A stretch of 34,412 nucleotides of DNA from Candidatus Aegiribacteria sp. (lineage in GTDB: Bacteria > Fermentibacterota > Fermentibacteria > Fermentibacterales > JCC-6), in assembly GCA_021108005.1 (NCBI GenBank), contig JAIORS010000192.1, positions 1-34,412 on the forward strand, given 5' to 3'. Position numbers and translations under genes: made by a program. How positions within the stretch are numbered: position 1 is the first letter of the stretch; each line of letters begins with the position of its first letter. Below, piece by piece: positions 16,955 through 25,044 of this stretch. The notes beneath the pieces are model-generated. The model did not search any database, had not been told where the DNA came from, and saw nothing but the letters and a program-made list of their open reading frames with translations.

Positions 16955-18208
16955 TTGAATAAAAAAATAACGGTTGTTATCGTTACATGGAATTCATCAG
17001 CGCTGCTGCCCAAACTGACAGAAACACTGAATGCGCTTGAACCGTTATGTGATATCGTAATTTCAGATAACTCTTCAACAGATGAAACGTGTGAAATCCT
17101 GAGGAAAACTCTCCCCCGGGTTACCGTTTTGAACAATCGGGAAAACGGCGGGTTCGGTTACGGTAATAACAGGGCTTTTGAGGTATGCAGAACTCCATAT
17201 ATCCTTCTTCTGAATACAGATGCCAGAATATCCGTCTCCGCAGTTGAAAAACTGCTCGGTATTCTGGAGAAGAATGAGGGTGTGGCAGCCATACAGCCAT
17301 TGATACGACTATGGCAATGGCCTCTTGTAACTCTCAGCGCTGGAGCTGCCATGACAGAGTACGGCAGGGGGTATGATTTTGATTTTATGCACTTTAAACC
17401 ATTTCCGCCTGAGAGGACCGTTGAAGTTCCCGCTGTAACCGCCGCTGTATCCCTTTTCAGGAGGGAAGCGCTTCAGAAGGCAGGTGGTTTTGATGAAAGT
17501 GTATTTATGTATTACGAGGACACTGATCTATGTATGAGACTCAGAGGAGGCGGTTACACTTTTCTTCTCGCGCAGTCCATAGAAGCGGAACATATGATGG
17601 GCTTTTCAAGCAGCAGAGTAATTGCCGACAGGTGGGAGCTTGAGTCTTCTGCCTATCTTGCAAGGAAGTATCTTGGTGGTGAGATGTGTCAGCTTCCCGC
17701 ATACTGGAAAAAAATGGAATGGAAAATAAGACTGTCTCTTCTGCTTAAGCGAAAACCCTGGTTCTGGCGAATTTCAGCGGTGTATAAAGCAGAAAAGCTT
17801 CCAGTGAAACATATAAATCTGCCTGAATCAGTTCTGCAGGACATAACTGCCCCAAGACCAATGCGTATGCCCCTGAAACGTCCTGTTGATAACGCTCACG
17901 CTCATTCTACAGACAACGATGTAACCCTGCGTCCCGGGTGGCTTGATGGAAGAATTGATGATTGCGGTTTCGGCTGCATACAGGTACCTTCAAGGATCGG
18001 TTCTCTTACATTCACGGCCCGGCCCTGTAACATTTCAGGTTCACTCGCGCTCTGGTCTGTGAACGGTGTTATTATTCGTAGATTTCTACGTGTTTCTGAA
18101 AACACGGGTTTCACAGCGGCTATCGATGAAGGAACAACTCACCTGTACCTTGTTCCCGACAGAAGAAAACAGAAGGTAGAAATAGACAATGTCAGCTATA
18201 CGTCCTGA
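16955..18208 (+). CDS. GT2-family glycosyltransferase with C-terminal beta domain
   Basis: This 417-residue enzyme has a GT-A catalytic domain in the first 250 residues: ITVVIVTWNSSALLPKL, DIVISDNSSTDETCEI (Asp38), NGGFGYGNNRAF, LLLNTDARIS (Asp89, the metal site, N-T-D-A form of rhamnosyltransferase-like GT2s) and MYYEDTDLCMRLRGGGY (catalytic base region). A basic amphipathic stretch follows (about 235-270), then roughly 100 residues with beta-rich character ending KVEIDNVSYTS, resembling carbohydrate-binding jelly rolls but not identified. Translation starts at TTG 16955, 7 nt after GGAAGG. It overlaps the next gene by 20 bp, so the three plus-strand genes here form one operon. Confidence 0.86.
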   Translation: MNKKITVVIVTWNSSALLPKLTETLNALEPLCDIVISDNSSTDETCEILRKTLPRVTVLNNRENGGFGYGNNRAFEVCRTPYILLLNTDARISVSAVEKLLGILEKNEGVAAIQPLIRLWQWPLVTLSAGAAMTEYGRGYDFDFMHFKPFPPERTVEVPAVTAAVSLFRREALQKAGGFDESVFMYYEDTDLCMRLRGGGYTFLLAQSIEAEHMMGFSSSRVIADRWELESSAYLARKYLGGEMCQLPAYWKKMEWKIRLSLLLKRKPWFWRISAVYKAEKLPVKHINLPESVLQDITAPRPMRMPLKRPVDNAHAHSTDNDVTLRPGWLDGRIDDCGFGCIQVPSRIGSLTFTARPCNISGSLALWSVNGVIIRRFLRVSENTGFTAAIDEGTTHLYLVPDRRKQKVEIDNVSYTS

Positions 18209-18977
18209 AAGATTATTATCGATGGGGTTTGCGTCAGCAGCCCTTTTTCTTCTGAGAGGGATTTCCGGATTCACGGTATCGTGGGCTCTGCTTTTCATAG
18301 GCATCTCGATGATAGAAAAACAAAACAGGATTACCTTCGTTTCCATCATCGCAGCGGGAATCTCGCTGGTAACAGGAGACGCGAACGCAGCAGCAGCCCT
18401 GGTTTTGACGGGAGCTTTGTTTGGAATTGCCGGTTCGGATTTCTTGCTTTCAAGAATCGCATTCTTCATTTCCTTCTCCCTTATTCTAATTGAAGGCTCT
18501 ATAACAGGATTACTTCCCCTTTTCATTGTGAGTTTTCCCGCTTTGCTTTTCAAATGCGAGAAACGGAGGTTTCTTGCTCTTGCGGGAGGATTTATCACAG
18601 GTCTTCTTGTTTGCGGTCTTCCCATGGCTTCAACTTACGGAATACTGGTAAATGATGAGATCCTTTCTGAAGACACCATCGTCTGGCCGAACCCCGTTTC
18701 CGTGAATCTAAACCATCCAGTCGTAATGTTTGAAGCAGAAAACATGGATAATGCTGATCTGTTTATTGAAATATCTGCTGGAGGGGTGAGAGACTCTTCG
18801 GCACTGGGAGTAATCGAAACCGGAGGGCAAACCCAACCGATACTACCTGGAAGCAATGTTTTCATATTACGAGAAGCCGCTTCTCCCGCTGTTGTTAAGC
18901 TTACTCGAAAATGGCAGCCATTCAACCATCCGGTAATATGGATTCAGGAAGCCTGGACGGTGTCGCAATCACAATAA
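18189..18977 (+). CDS. Small polytopic membrane protein with C-terminal extracytoplasmic domain
   Basis: I do not recognise a family. Residues about 10-150 of 262 form five or six hydrophobic helices (for example FTVSWALLFIGISM and FIVSFPALLF, with an RRFLALAGGFITGLL helix near 130). A soluble tail of about 110 residues follows (VVMFEAENMDNADLFIEISA onward), with alternating beta-type residues. GAAGGTAG lies 8 nt before the ATG. The gene overlaps the GT2 gene before it (20 bp) and the GT-C-like gene after it (67 bp with the start chosen there). The close coupling suggests a subunit or helper of the downstream membrane glycosyltransferase, possibly in glycan assembly at the periplasmic face; this is inference. 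Confidence 0.7.
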   Translation: MSAIRPERLLSMGFASAALFLLRGISGFTVSWALLFIGISMIEKQNRITFVSIIAAGISLVTGDANAAAALVLTGALFGIAGSDFLLSRIAFFISFSLILIEGSITGLLPLFIVSFPALLFKCEKRRFLALAGGFITGLLVCGLPMASTYGILVNDEILSEDTIVWPNPVSVNLNHPVVMFEAENMDNADLFIEISAGGVRDSSALGVIETGGQTQPILPGSNVFILREAASPAVVKLTRKWQPFNHPVIWIQEAWTVSQSQ

Positions 18978-21034
18978 AATCACTTCTTAATGAGAGATCC
19001 GGAGCGCTTTTCCATATTGCGGCAGCGATATCAATATTTATTGTCTGGCGCCTTCTTGGTATCCCGGCACCTGGTTCTCTTGGGAGGATAATTCCTCTCT
19101 CGTGGTTTATCACCGGTTTGGTTTTCGGAAAGGGCAGGACATCAGGATTATCCTCTCTGCTTCTCTCCGTATTCCTGGCACTTTCCATGTTGTGGGCTGT
19201 CAGCCATGTAATTGAGGTTCTGGCTGTCTCTTTCGGACTATTGGGAATATTCCCGGGATTACTTGCAGTATCCAGAAAAAAGGCAGGTCTTCTTCGATCA
19301 ATGGTTCCCTTAATTCCACTCATAGTCCTTATACCTTTCGGAGGTGATGAACCGCACTATGCAACGATAACAGAAGATTTCGTCTCACCCGGAGCGGGTG
19401 AATTCGGGAATATGCACCATCAAACGGGTGATCCATCCGAAAGAATTTCGCATCATCAGATATTCTATCCGTTACTGATGATTCCGGGATATCCTTTTTC
19501 TGTTGCGGGTGTTAGGGGAATGAACCTGCTTTTTACGCTCATTGCGGTTCTGATTCTATCCTGGATTTTCAGAAAGAACGGATTGAAAAACTGGAAATAC
19601 CTTTCCGTGCTCGGTATTCTGATGATTCCAGGAAGTTCAATTCTCGGAATGGTGTTTCCAGGATGGGTTGCTTTACTCTTTTTCCTCTTTGGTGTCCGGA
19701 TGGCAGAATCACGACAACGTACATTCTGGATTCTATGCGTTTCCTTCATTCTTGTCATGATAAAAATCAGATTTGTAGGTTTGTCCGCCGGACTGCTTAT
19801 TGCTCTTATTGTCAGTACTGAAGGAAAGAAGAAAATCATGTTTCCCGCCGCGATCGCCGGTCTTGTTATTCTTGGCCTTCTTGCAGATCTGATTGTACTG
19901 GATGGTCATATATTCTGGGTGAGATACGGAAATATCGCATTCCTTAAAACGGTTATTATTCAACCCGTGTACAGGTTTCCGGAAATCCTGCTGGCAGCAT
20001 GTTCATCTTTTGTAGATATCGAATCAGGCATTCTCTGGAAAGCGCCCTGGATTATTGCGGGACTTGCCGGACTGCCTCTTCTGAGAAAAAACTTTCCTGA
20101 TCTGTTTCTGTGGCTTGGTCTGCCGGCGATTCTTTACTTGTTCACTCTCGTTTTCTGGTCAACAAACGCATGGGCTGGAATGCCTGCTCCCTCTGGAAGG
20201 ATGCTGCTTCCGCTAATGCCGGTATTGCTTGCTTCTCTGGGGTGCATGCTCAAGGACAGGAGGGTAGATTTCCTTATTTGGATGTCCCTTGGAATATCAG
20301 CGATATACTTCGTGTATCCAGTACTTAGATTTAACCGTGCTGATGGGACCGATGCTCTTGTCAGCTTGCTGGGCGGACAGTACAGTAATGTTTCCGAATG
20401 GATTCCCAATGCAGTCAGATTCAATCTGTCCATCTTCGCCGGATGGCTTGCTCTTACAGGATTATCAGTATGGCTACTGATTAAAAGAACCAGGCATTCA
20501 GCAATTATTCTCGGGATTCCATTACTTCTTGTGGCGTTTGTCTCCGGTCAGAACAGAATTGCATGGGAAGCAGAGGATATTCCGTCGGAGTTTCGAACAT
20601 ATTGTTCGATTTACCCGGAAAGTATCAATATAGAGGACAGACTACTCTGGCTTTTCTCCAGGGAGAAGATGCTGCTTATGTCGAATCCGGAAGATGCGGT
20701 TGTTCTGCCAATACCAGATAACCATGATGACACAATAAGAGTATTTATTGCTTTGAGGTCACTGCAGTCGGGTCCGATGCCGGGAATAGAACTTTCATAT
20801 GGTAATTTCCGTGATTCTATATACGCATCGTCCGGAATAATGGAAATACCTGAATGGATCGGTTCTGAAAAAAGTAAAGAGCTTGAGCATTCTCCGGAGA
20901 ACCTTGAAGAAATCCTTGTTCAATTTTCCTTTATCGCTGATACAACTGATACTATTCGTTTATCTCCTCTCTCTGTCGGTGATGAATACGGAGAAAAACA
21001 TGGTATTTATCTTGACAGGATCGAGTTCAGATAA
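18911..21034 (+). CDS. GT-C-like polytopic membrane glycosyltransferase
   Basis: This 707-residue protein has about 12 hydrophobic helices up to residue 560 and then a soluble beta-rich tail ending IYLDRIEFR. After helix 4 or so, the loop FGGDEPHYATITEDF contains the D-E-x-x-Y arrangement seen in the first periplasmic loop of GT-C enzymes (PMT/ArnT/RgtA-like), which use polyprenyl-phosphate sugars. LPAILYLFTLVFWSTNAWAG and SGRMLLPLMPVLLA resemble the later conserved segments. It could decorate or polymerise the exported glycan. Neither ATG 18911 nor ATG 18938 has an RBS; coupling to the overlapping upstream gene is likely. No separate Wzy polymerase is visible in the cluster, so this protein is a candidate for that role, unproven. 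Confidence 0.72.
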   Translation: MAAIQPSGNMDSGSLDGVAITIKSLLNERSGALFHIAAAISIFIVWRLLGIPAPGSLGRIIPLSWFITGLVFGKGRTSGLSSLLLSVFLALSMLWAVSHVIEVLAVSFGLLGIFPGLLAVSRKKAGLLRSMVPLIPLIVLIPFGGDEPHYATITEDFVSPGAGEFGNMHHQTGDPSERISHHQIFYPLLMIPGYPFSVAGVRGMNLLFTLIAVLILSWIFRKNGLKNWKYLSVLGILMIPGSSILGMVFPGWVALLFFLFGVRMAESRQRTFWILCVSFILVMIKIRFVGLSAGLLIALIVSTEGKKKIMFPAAIAGLVILGLLADLIVLDGHIFWVRYGNIAFLKTVIIQPVYRFPEILLAACSSFVDIESGILWKAPWIIAGLAGLPLLRKNFPDLFLWLGLPAILYLFTLVFWSTNAWAGMPAPSGRMLLPLMPVLLASLGCMLKDRRVDFLIWMSLGISAIYFVYPVLRFNRADGTDALVSLLGGQYSNVSEWIPNAVRFNLSIFAGWLALTGLSVWLLIKRTRHSAIILGIPLLLVAFVSGQNRIAWEAEDIPSEFRTYCSIYPESINIEDRLLWLFSREKMLLMSNPEDAVVLPIPDNHDDTIRVFIALRSLQSGPMPGIELSYGNFRDSIYASSGIMEIPEWIGSEKSKELEHSPENLEEILVQFSFIADTTDTIRLSPLSVGDEYGEKHGIYLDRIEFR

Positions 21035-21043
21035 AAACGCGAA

Positions 21044-21508
21044 TTAGATTTGCCGGTAAACGTCTTCCAGGGCTCTGATATATTCAGCTATTGTAGAAGT
21101 GGTGCCTACTATCCGGTCTATCTCCGATCCATCTGCCTTTGCTATCACAACACACGGTATTGCTGAAACATTGTATTGCTGCGCATACGGGGCTACATCA
21201 GGATTGTCCACATCCAGCCTGAGAAGAACGAAATTGGAAAGGATAGGATACATTTCATCACTGGTGAAATACTGTTCACCGAGGGTTACACAGGGACCGC
21301 ACCAGTCTGCGTACATGTCGATAAGAAGAGGTCTGCCCGATGATTCCGCTTCGGCACTGGCTGCATCGAAATCGTCAACAAACCAAATGAGTTCTCCTGA
21401 CGCATCCTGCTGCTGGCCGTTACCGTTTTGCGGAGGTGTGCTATCGGAATCACCGCACGCTCCGGTTATTAATCCCGCAATTATCAGTATTATCATGTAC
21501 TTCTTCAT
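21044..21508 (-). CDS. Thioredoxin-like lipoprotein
   Basis: This 154-residue protein begins MKKYMIILIIAGLITGACGD, a lipoprotein signal peptide with Cys18 as the probable lipidated residue. A short Gln/Asn/Gly-rich linker follows, then a thioredoxin-fold domain with active site ADWCGPCV (Cys70, Cys73) and the cis-Pro segment VSAIPCVV. The order resembles thioredoxin_7/DsbD-gamma proteins. It should act in the periplasm as a disulfide reductant or isomerase. The start at 21508, and not an in-frame ATG at 21616, follows from GAAAGGAC 6 nt upstream and the signal peptide. It converges on the GT-C gene with 9 bp between and is divergent from the Nudix gene. Confidence 0.9.
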   Translation of the reverse strand: MKKYMIILIIAGLITGACGDSDSTPPQNGNGQQQDASGELIWFVDDFDAASAEAESSGRPLLIDMYADWCGPCVTLGEQYFTSDEMYPILSNFVLLRLDVDNPDVAPYAQQYNVSAIPCVVIAKADGSEIDRIVGTTSTIAEYIRALEDVYRQI

Positions 21509-21600
21509 TTTTGTCCTTTCAAAAGGTGTTCTCATTCGATCCGGTTCGTATATATACGTTGCATAAACTATTTGTTCCAAACGTAACAATCGGAGATGCC

Positions 21601-22026
21601 ATGAGACCAGTAACACCGCTTTTGACCGTTGACGCTATAATAGAATTTCCAGACAGGAATATAGTCCTTGTTGAAAGAAAGTACCCTCCTATGGGGTGGG
21701 CTATCCCCGGAGGTTTTGTCGATCCGGGGGAAAGCCTGGCGCATGCGGTTCGGAGGGAGGCCCTTGAGGAGACCTCTCTCAATATCGAGGTTATAAGCAT
21801 CTTCCATGTCTATTCAAAACCCTGGCGGGACCCCAGGGGAGATACCGTGAGTGTGGTTTATTACTGCAGAGCGGACGGAGAGCCGGTCGGCGGGGATGAC
21901 GCCGCAAAGGCGGCGGTATTCTCACCTTTTGACCTTCCTGATGATATCGCCTTTGATCACAGCGTGATACTGCATCAATTCCTTGAATGGAAAAGGACCG
22001 GCATCAAACCATCCGTAGAGGAGTAG
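21601..22026 (+). CDS. Nudix hydrolase
   Basis: This 141-residue cytoplasmic enzyme carries a Nudix box starting at GGFVDPGESLAHAV and ending RREALEETSL, matching G-x5-E-x7-R-E-U-x-E-E-x-G-U except that the last Gly is Ser. It is preceded by PPMGWAIPGG, typical of ADP-ribose or NADH/8-oxo-dGTP pyrophosphatases. It hydrolyses nucleoside diphosphate-X compounds with Mg2+; the substrate cannot be fixed from sequence. The start at 21601 has GGAG 5 nt upstream and begins at the first beta strand (TPLLTVDAIIEF); longer in-frame starts from 21436 run through the divergent promoter region. The gene converges on the SPFH gene with 13 bp between; a run of seven Ts (22034-22040) may aid termination. Confidence 0.9.
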   Translation: MRPVTPLLTVDAIIEFPDRNIVLVERKYPPMGWAIPGGFVDPGESLAHAVRREALEETSLNIEVISIFHVYSKPWRDPRGDTVSVVYYCRADGEPVGGDDAAKAAVFSPFDLPDDIAFDHSVILHQFLEWKRTGIKPSVEE

Positions 22027-22039
22027 GCTGGCTTTTTTT

Positions 22040-22978
22040 CTATTCTTCCGTCGAATACACAGTCGGTTTCGTTTTCAATTCTCTCGCCTGGTTGCCCGCG
22101 GTGGCAGACGCAATCTGCTGCCCCATCTGGCTGTTCATGGGATATACGATTACCATGGCGCTTTCTTCCTTTGAGATATCAAGCAGAGCCTGTATCTGCC
22201 TTAATTCCATGGCATTGGGCTGATTAGCCAGCAACCTTGAAGCCTTTTCCAGAGATACGGCTACAACTTGCTCCGCCTCAGCCTGTATCTTCTTCGCTGC
22301 GGCTGACCGCTCCGCACGGGCAATAACCGCAAGTTCCTCGATCAATGAACTTGGTGTTCCCACATCGGTAATACGAACTGCTCTGACATTCACACCGTAA
22401 TCAACGGCCGCTGTGTCGATGATCTTTTTCAGATCGGATGCGATACGCTCGGTTTCGCTGAGAAGTGGCCGGAGGTCGTTCCCGCCGATTGTACTCTTCA
22501 GGGCTTCCATGGATGCCCATTCAGTGGTCTTCCAGTAGTTCTGAACTGCGATTGCGGCTTTCTCCGGATCCTCTACTTCAAGTTCAACTGCCGCTGTAAC
22601 ATCGATGGGAATATTGTCCTTTGTCAGCGTCTTCGTCGCTTTGACCTCATAGGTGGTTATTCGAACATCTATCGTCCTGGCACAGGAATAAATAAAGGGA
22701 GGCACCACGATAAGACCAGGCCCCCTTGCTCCGACTGATTTCCCCAATCTCAAAAGCACTATTCTCTGCCATTCGGGAATAATGAAAAACATTTTCGCGA
22801 AAACGTTGGAGATCCACAGCAAAGCAATCGTCTTTACGGCCATCCAGATGAACATTGAATCCAGCTGGGTCTTCCATCCTGCAAGATCCGGCCACACCAG
22901 CAGAAGCCAGAGCGGCAAAAGAATGAGCAATCGTATGAAATTTCTAATGAAGTTCTGGACCGGATTTCTACTTAACAT
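22040..22978 (-). CDS. SPFH/band 7 (slipin/stomatin-like) membrane protein
   Basis: This 312-residue protein has two hydrophobic segments in the first 65 residues (LLILLPLWLLLVWPDL and MFIWMAVKTIALLWI). The SPFH domain follows: EWQRIVLLRLGK, GPGLIVVPPFIY, RITTYEVKATKTLTKDNIPI, then VTAAVELEVEDPEKAAIAVQ, SDLKKIIDTAAVDYGVNVRA and VRITDVGTPSSLIEELAVIA. An Ala/Glu-rich coiled coil (AERSAAAKKIQAEAEQVVA) comes next, then LQ/SQM-type helices at the end. Such proteins form ring-like oligomers that organise membrane microdomains and regulate proteases. No NfeD partner lies beside it. GGAGGGG sits about 5 nt before the ATG and the gene has its own promoter. Confidence 0.93.
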   Translation of the reverse strand: MLSRNPVQNFIRNFIRLLILLPLWLLLVWPDLAGWKTQLDSMFIWMAVKTIALLWISNVFAKMFFIIPEWQRIVLLRLGKSVGARGPGLIVVPPFIYSCARTIDVRITTYEVKATKTLTKDNIPIDVTAAVELEVEDPEKAAIAVQNYWKTTEWASMEALKSTIGGNDLRPLLSETERIASDLKKIIDTAAVDYGVNVRAVRITDVGTPSSLIEELAVIARAERSAAAKKIQAEAEQVVAVSLEKASRLLANQPNAMELRQIQALLDISKEESAMVIVYPMNSQMGQQIASATAGNQARELKTKPTVYSTEE

Positions 22979-23023
22979 GATTCCCCTCCCGATTGAGCAG
23001 TGTTTTTATAACTTTTCGCTTTT

Positions 23024-23052
23024 ATACTATCAGCGGGAAAATGTTTTGTCAA
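23024..23052 (-). promoter_or_regulatory. Promoter for the SPFH gene
   Basis: Reading the minus strand, a perfect TTGACA (23052-23047) is followed after 17 nt by TAGTAT (23029-23024) preceded by TGA, an extended -10 arrangement. It sits 46 nt before the start codon at 22978, just beyond the end of the 23064 gene. Confidence 0.6.
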
Positions 23053-23063
23053 TTCATAATGAC

Positions 23064-24956
23064 CTAAAGAATTCTGAACTCTATCCTGCGGTTCTGCGCC
23101 TTGCCCTGCCGGGTTGAGTTGGAAGCTACCGGTTGAGATTCTCCCATTCCCATTGTAGATAGCCTGTAATCTGCTATTCCGCTCCGGATAAGGTAATTCA
23201 TCACGCTCTGAGCCCTTCTTTGGCTCAGGCCCTGGTTGAAGGATGAACTGCCGTCCGAATCTGTGTATCCAACTATCTGAACGCAGACTTCTGAATCGTA
23301 CGAAAGAAGCTCCACCATTTCATCAAGCACAGAATAGGAAGAAGTCTGGATGCTGGAGCTGCCGCTTTCGAAGTAGATATTGGAAAAACTCAGTATTTCA
23401 CCACTTTCAAGACCAGGATTCAGGGAGAAATCCACAGTTGTTGTCTGCCCTGCCGTCACTGAAACCGTTCTTATTCCATCGAGAAAACCGTCAGCAGATG
23501 TTCGGAGAGCCCATGCTCCCCCGGGAAGGCTCAGGCTGAATGTGCCGGAAGCTGAGGAAACAGTTGAAATATTGATACCCTCAACCAGGACCTCTGCTGC
23601 TACCGGAAGCCCTGTATTGCTGTCCGATACAGTACCTATGACGCTTCCCTCTGAAGAAGAGGATGAAAGTTGAAAATCTCTGGCCACGGTCTGACCTTCG
23701 GATACTATCAGAGTGGCCGATGACGGAACGTATCCATCTGCCTCCACCCTTACCACTAAAGTTCCTGTGGTTACCGGTGCGCTGAAAAACCCGGTTATTG
23801 AATCCGATATCGTGGGGGATATCGGGTTGCCCGGAAAGGAAACAAGACCTGACAATGAATGACCGGTCTCCGAGTCAACTACCGTTCCAACTACAGATCC
23901 TATACCGGTATCGTTGTCTCCTGTAAATCTGCTGAAATGGGTATCGAATCCCAGAGCCATCATCACTCCCCAGTCACCGGGAATCCCTTCAGGTACGGGG
24001 AGATTCCCTGTACTGTGGGGATCGCTCTCTTCCCTGTCATAATCGGTAAGCCCGAGTTCACCAACTACATCAAGGTACGCTCCGGATTCATCAAATATCC
24101 TGATTCCTCCTGAGAATCTTGAGGGAGCAGAGTAACCGGTATAGCCTTTTCTGGAAGTAAAACTTTTAATGGAATACTCTACGAACAGTGTAGCCAGAGG
24201 GGAATTCAACCCCAACCCAATACCAAAATCCACGGCTCCGTCACTCTGATTCACAACTCCAAGAATTGAATCCGCGTATTCCTGCCTGTAGCGCGAATAA
24301 CCCAGGTTGATATTTCCCTCGAACATGCCGTATTCCGATGAGGCCAGAGCAAGAAATCCCCATGAACCCTTCCCGGTGGATAGAAAAGGCCTTCGCACCT
24401 GAATACGGAGGTCACCTGTATTCCAGTAGCCGTCCGCGTCTCCAACCGTATCGGGGCTTGCTGAACTCAATGGGAAACCAAGCCATAGAAGACCTCCCGC
24501 GGTTATCCACTGGTTGACCTCCCTTCCGTACTTCACCGACGCTCTTACGTCACCCGGCCCCCAGATGATATCCATAATCCCTACATAATCCCTGCGAATA
24601 AAAACCTGATCGTACTGGTACGCGTTTACAAGGTAGCTCATTGTCAGAGCCAGTTCAATATCATCCGTTATAGCCAGTCCAAATTCGGCCATTCCATCAA
24701 GATAGTGCTCTCTATCCTCAACGCATATCATCGTGTCCACCCCTGCGGGTTCATCTATGAAACGCAGAGAATCCTTTACAAGAGCTTGCTGATAAAGGGC
24801 CGACATAAAGAACGAATAGCTTCCAGCCGAGGGTGTATAAGCAGAAACGGTTCTGTAGAACCCTCTGATTCCGAATATAGATGGAAAGGACATTAAAGGG
24901 GTGGAAGATAGAAAAAGAATAATTGAAAGAATGCGCAATGCTGAAGCTTTTCGCAT
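23064..24956 (-). CDS. OmpA-family outer-membrane protein with carboxypeptidase-regulatory-like repeats (copy A)
   Basis: This 630-residue protein has a signal peptide (about 1-23). Residues about 25-345 form a predicted beta-barrel region with alternating aromatic strands (FGIRGFYRTVSAYTPSAG, LATLFVEYSIKSFTSRKGY). Two repeats follow of the CarboxypepD_reg/PEGA-like type (about 352-432 and 437-515: GSVVGTVVDSETG, VVRVEADGYVPSSATLIVSE, GSVIGTVSDSNTG). An OmpA C-terminal peptidoglycan-binding domain ends it (about 520-630) with NIYFESGSSSI, GYTDSDGSSSFNQ, LSQRRAQSVMNYL and QNRRIEFRIL. It should tether the outer membrane to the cell wall. GGGAAGAG precedes the ATG. It is a paralogue of the next gene upstream on this strand, 88 bp away. 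Confidence 0.88.
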   Translation of the reverse strand: MRKASALRILSIILFLSSTPLMSFPSIFGIRGFYRTVSAYTPSAGSYSFFMSALYQQALVKDSLRFIDEPAGVDTMICVEDREHYLDGMAEFGLAITDDIELALTMSYLVNAYQYDQVFIRRDYVGIMDIIWGPGDVRASVKYGREVNQWITAGGLLWLGFPLSSASPDTVGDADGYWNTGDLRIQVRRPFLSTGKGSWGFLALASSEYGMFEGNINLGYSRYRQEYADSILGVVNQSDGAVDFGIGLGLNSPLATLFVEYSIKSFTSRKGYTGYSAPSRFSGGIRIFDESGAYLDVVGELGLTDYDREESDPHSTGNLPVPEGIPGDWGVMMALGFDTHFSRFTGDNDTGIGSVVGTVVDSETGHSLSGLVSFPGNPISPTISDSITGFFSAPVTTGTLVVRVEADGYVPSSATLIVSEGQTVARDFQLSSSSSEGSVIGTVSDSNTGLPVAAEVLVEGINISTVSSASGTFSLSLPGGAWALRTSADGFLDGIRTVSVTAGQTTTVDFSLNPGLESGEILSFSNIYFESGSSSIQTSSYSVLDEMVELLSYDSEVCVQIVGYTDSDGSSSFNQGLSQRRAQSVMNYLIRSGIADYRLSTMGMGESQPVASNSTRQGKAQNRRIEFRIL

Positions 24957-25006
24957 TATCTGTCTCTTCCCAACTGACCCCTTTAGAACCGTCCGCCCTG
25001 GAAGAA

Positions 25007-25035
25007 GGCAGGGGGCGGATTAACCGCCCCCTGCC
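25007..25035 (-). terminator. Strong hairpin after OmpA copy B
   Basis: A perfect 12-bp stem GGCAGGGGGCGG (25007-25018) pairs with CCGCCCCCTGCC (25024-25035) around a 5-nt loop, 9 nt after the 25045 stop. The minus-strand sequence beyond it is TTCTTCC, not a clean T run. It may be a leaky terminator or mRNA 3'-end stabiliser, which would leave copy A expressed at a lower level than copy B by read-through. Confidence 0.7.
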
Positions 25036-25044
25036 GTAACGATG

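Noticed and set aside
21436-21600. N-terminal extension of the Nudix gene
   Set aside because: It crosses the divergent lipoprotein start and promoter region, and GGAG before 21601 marks the proper start.
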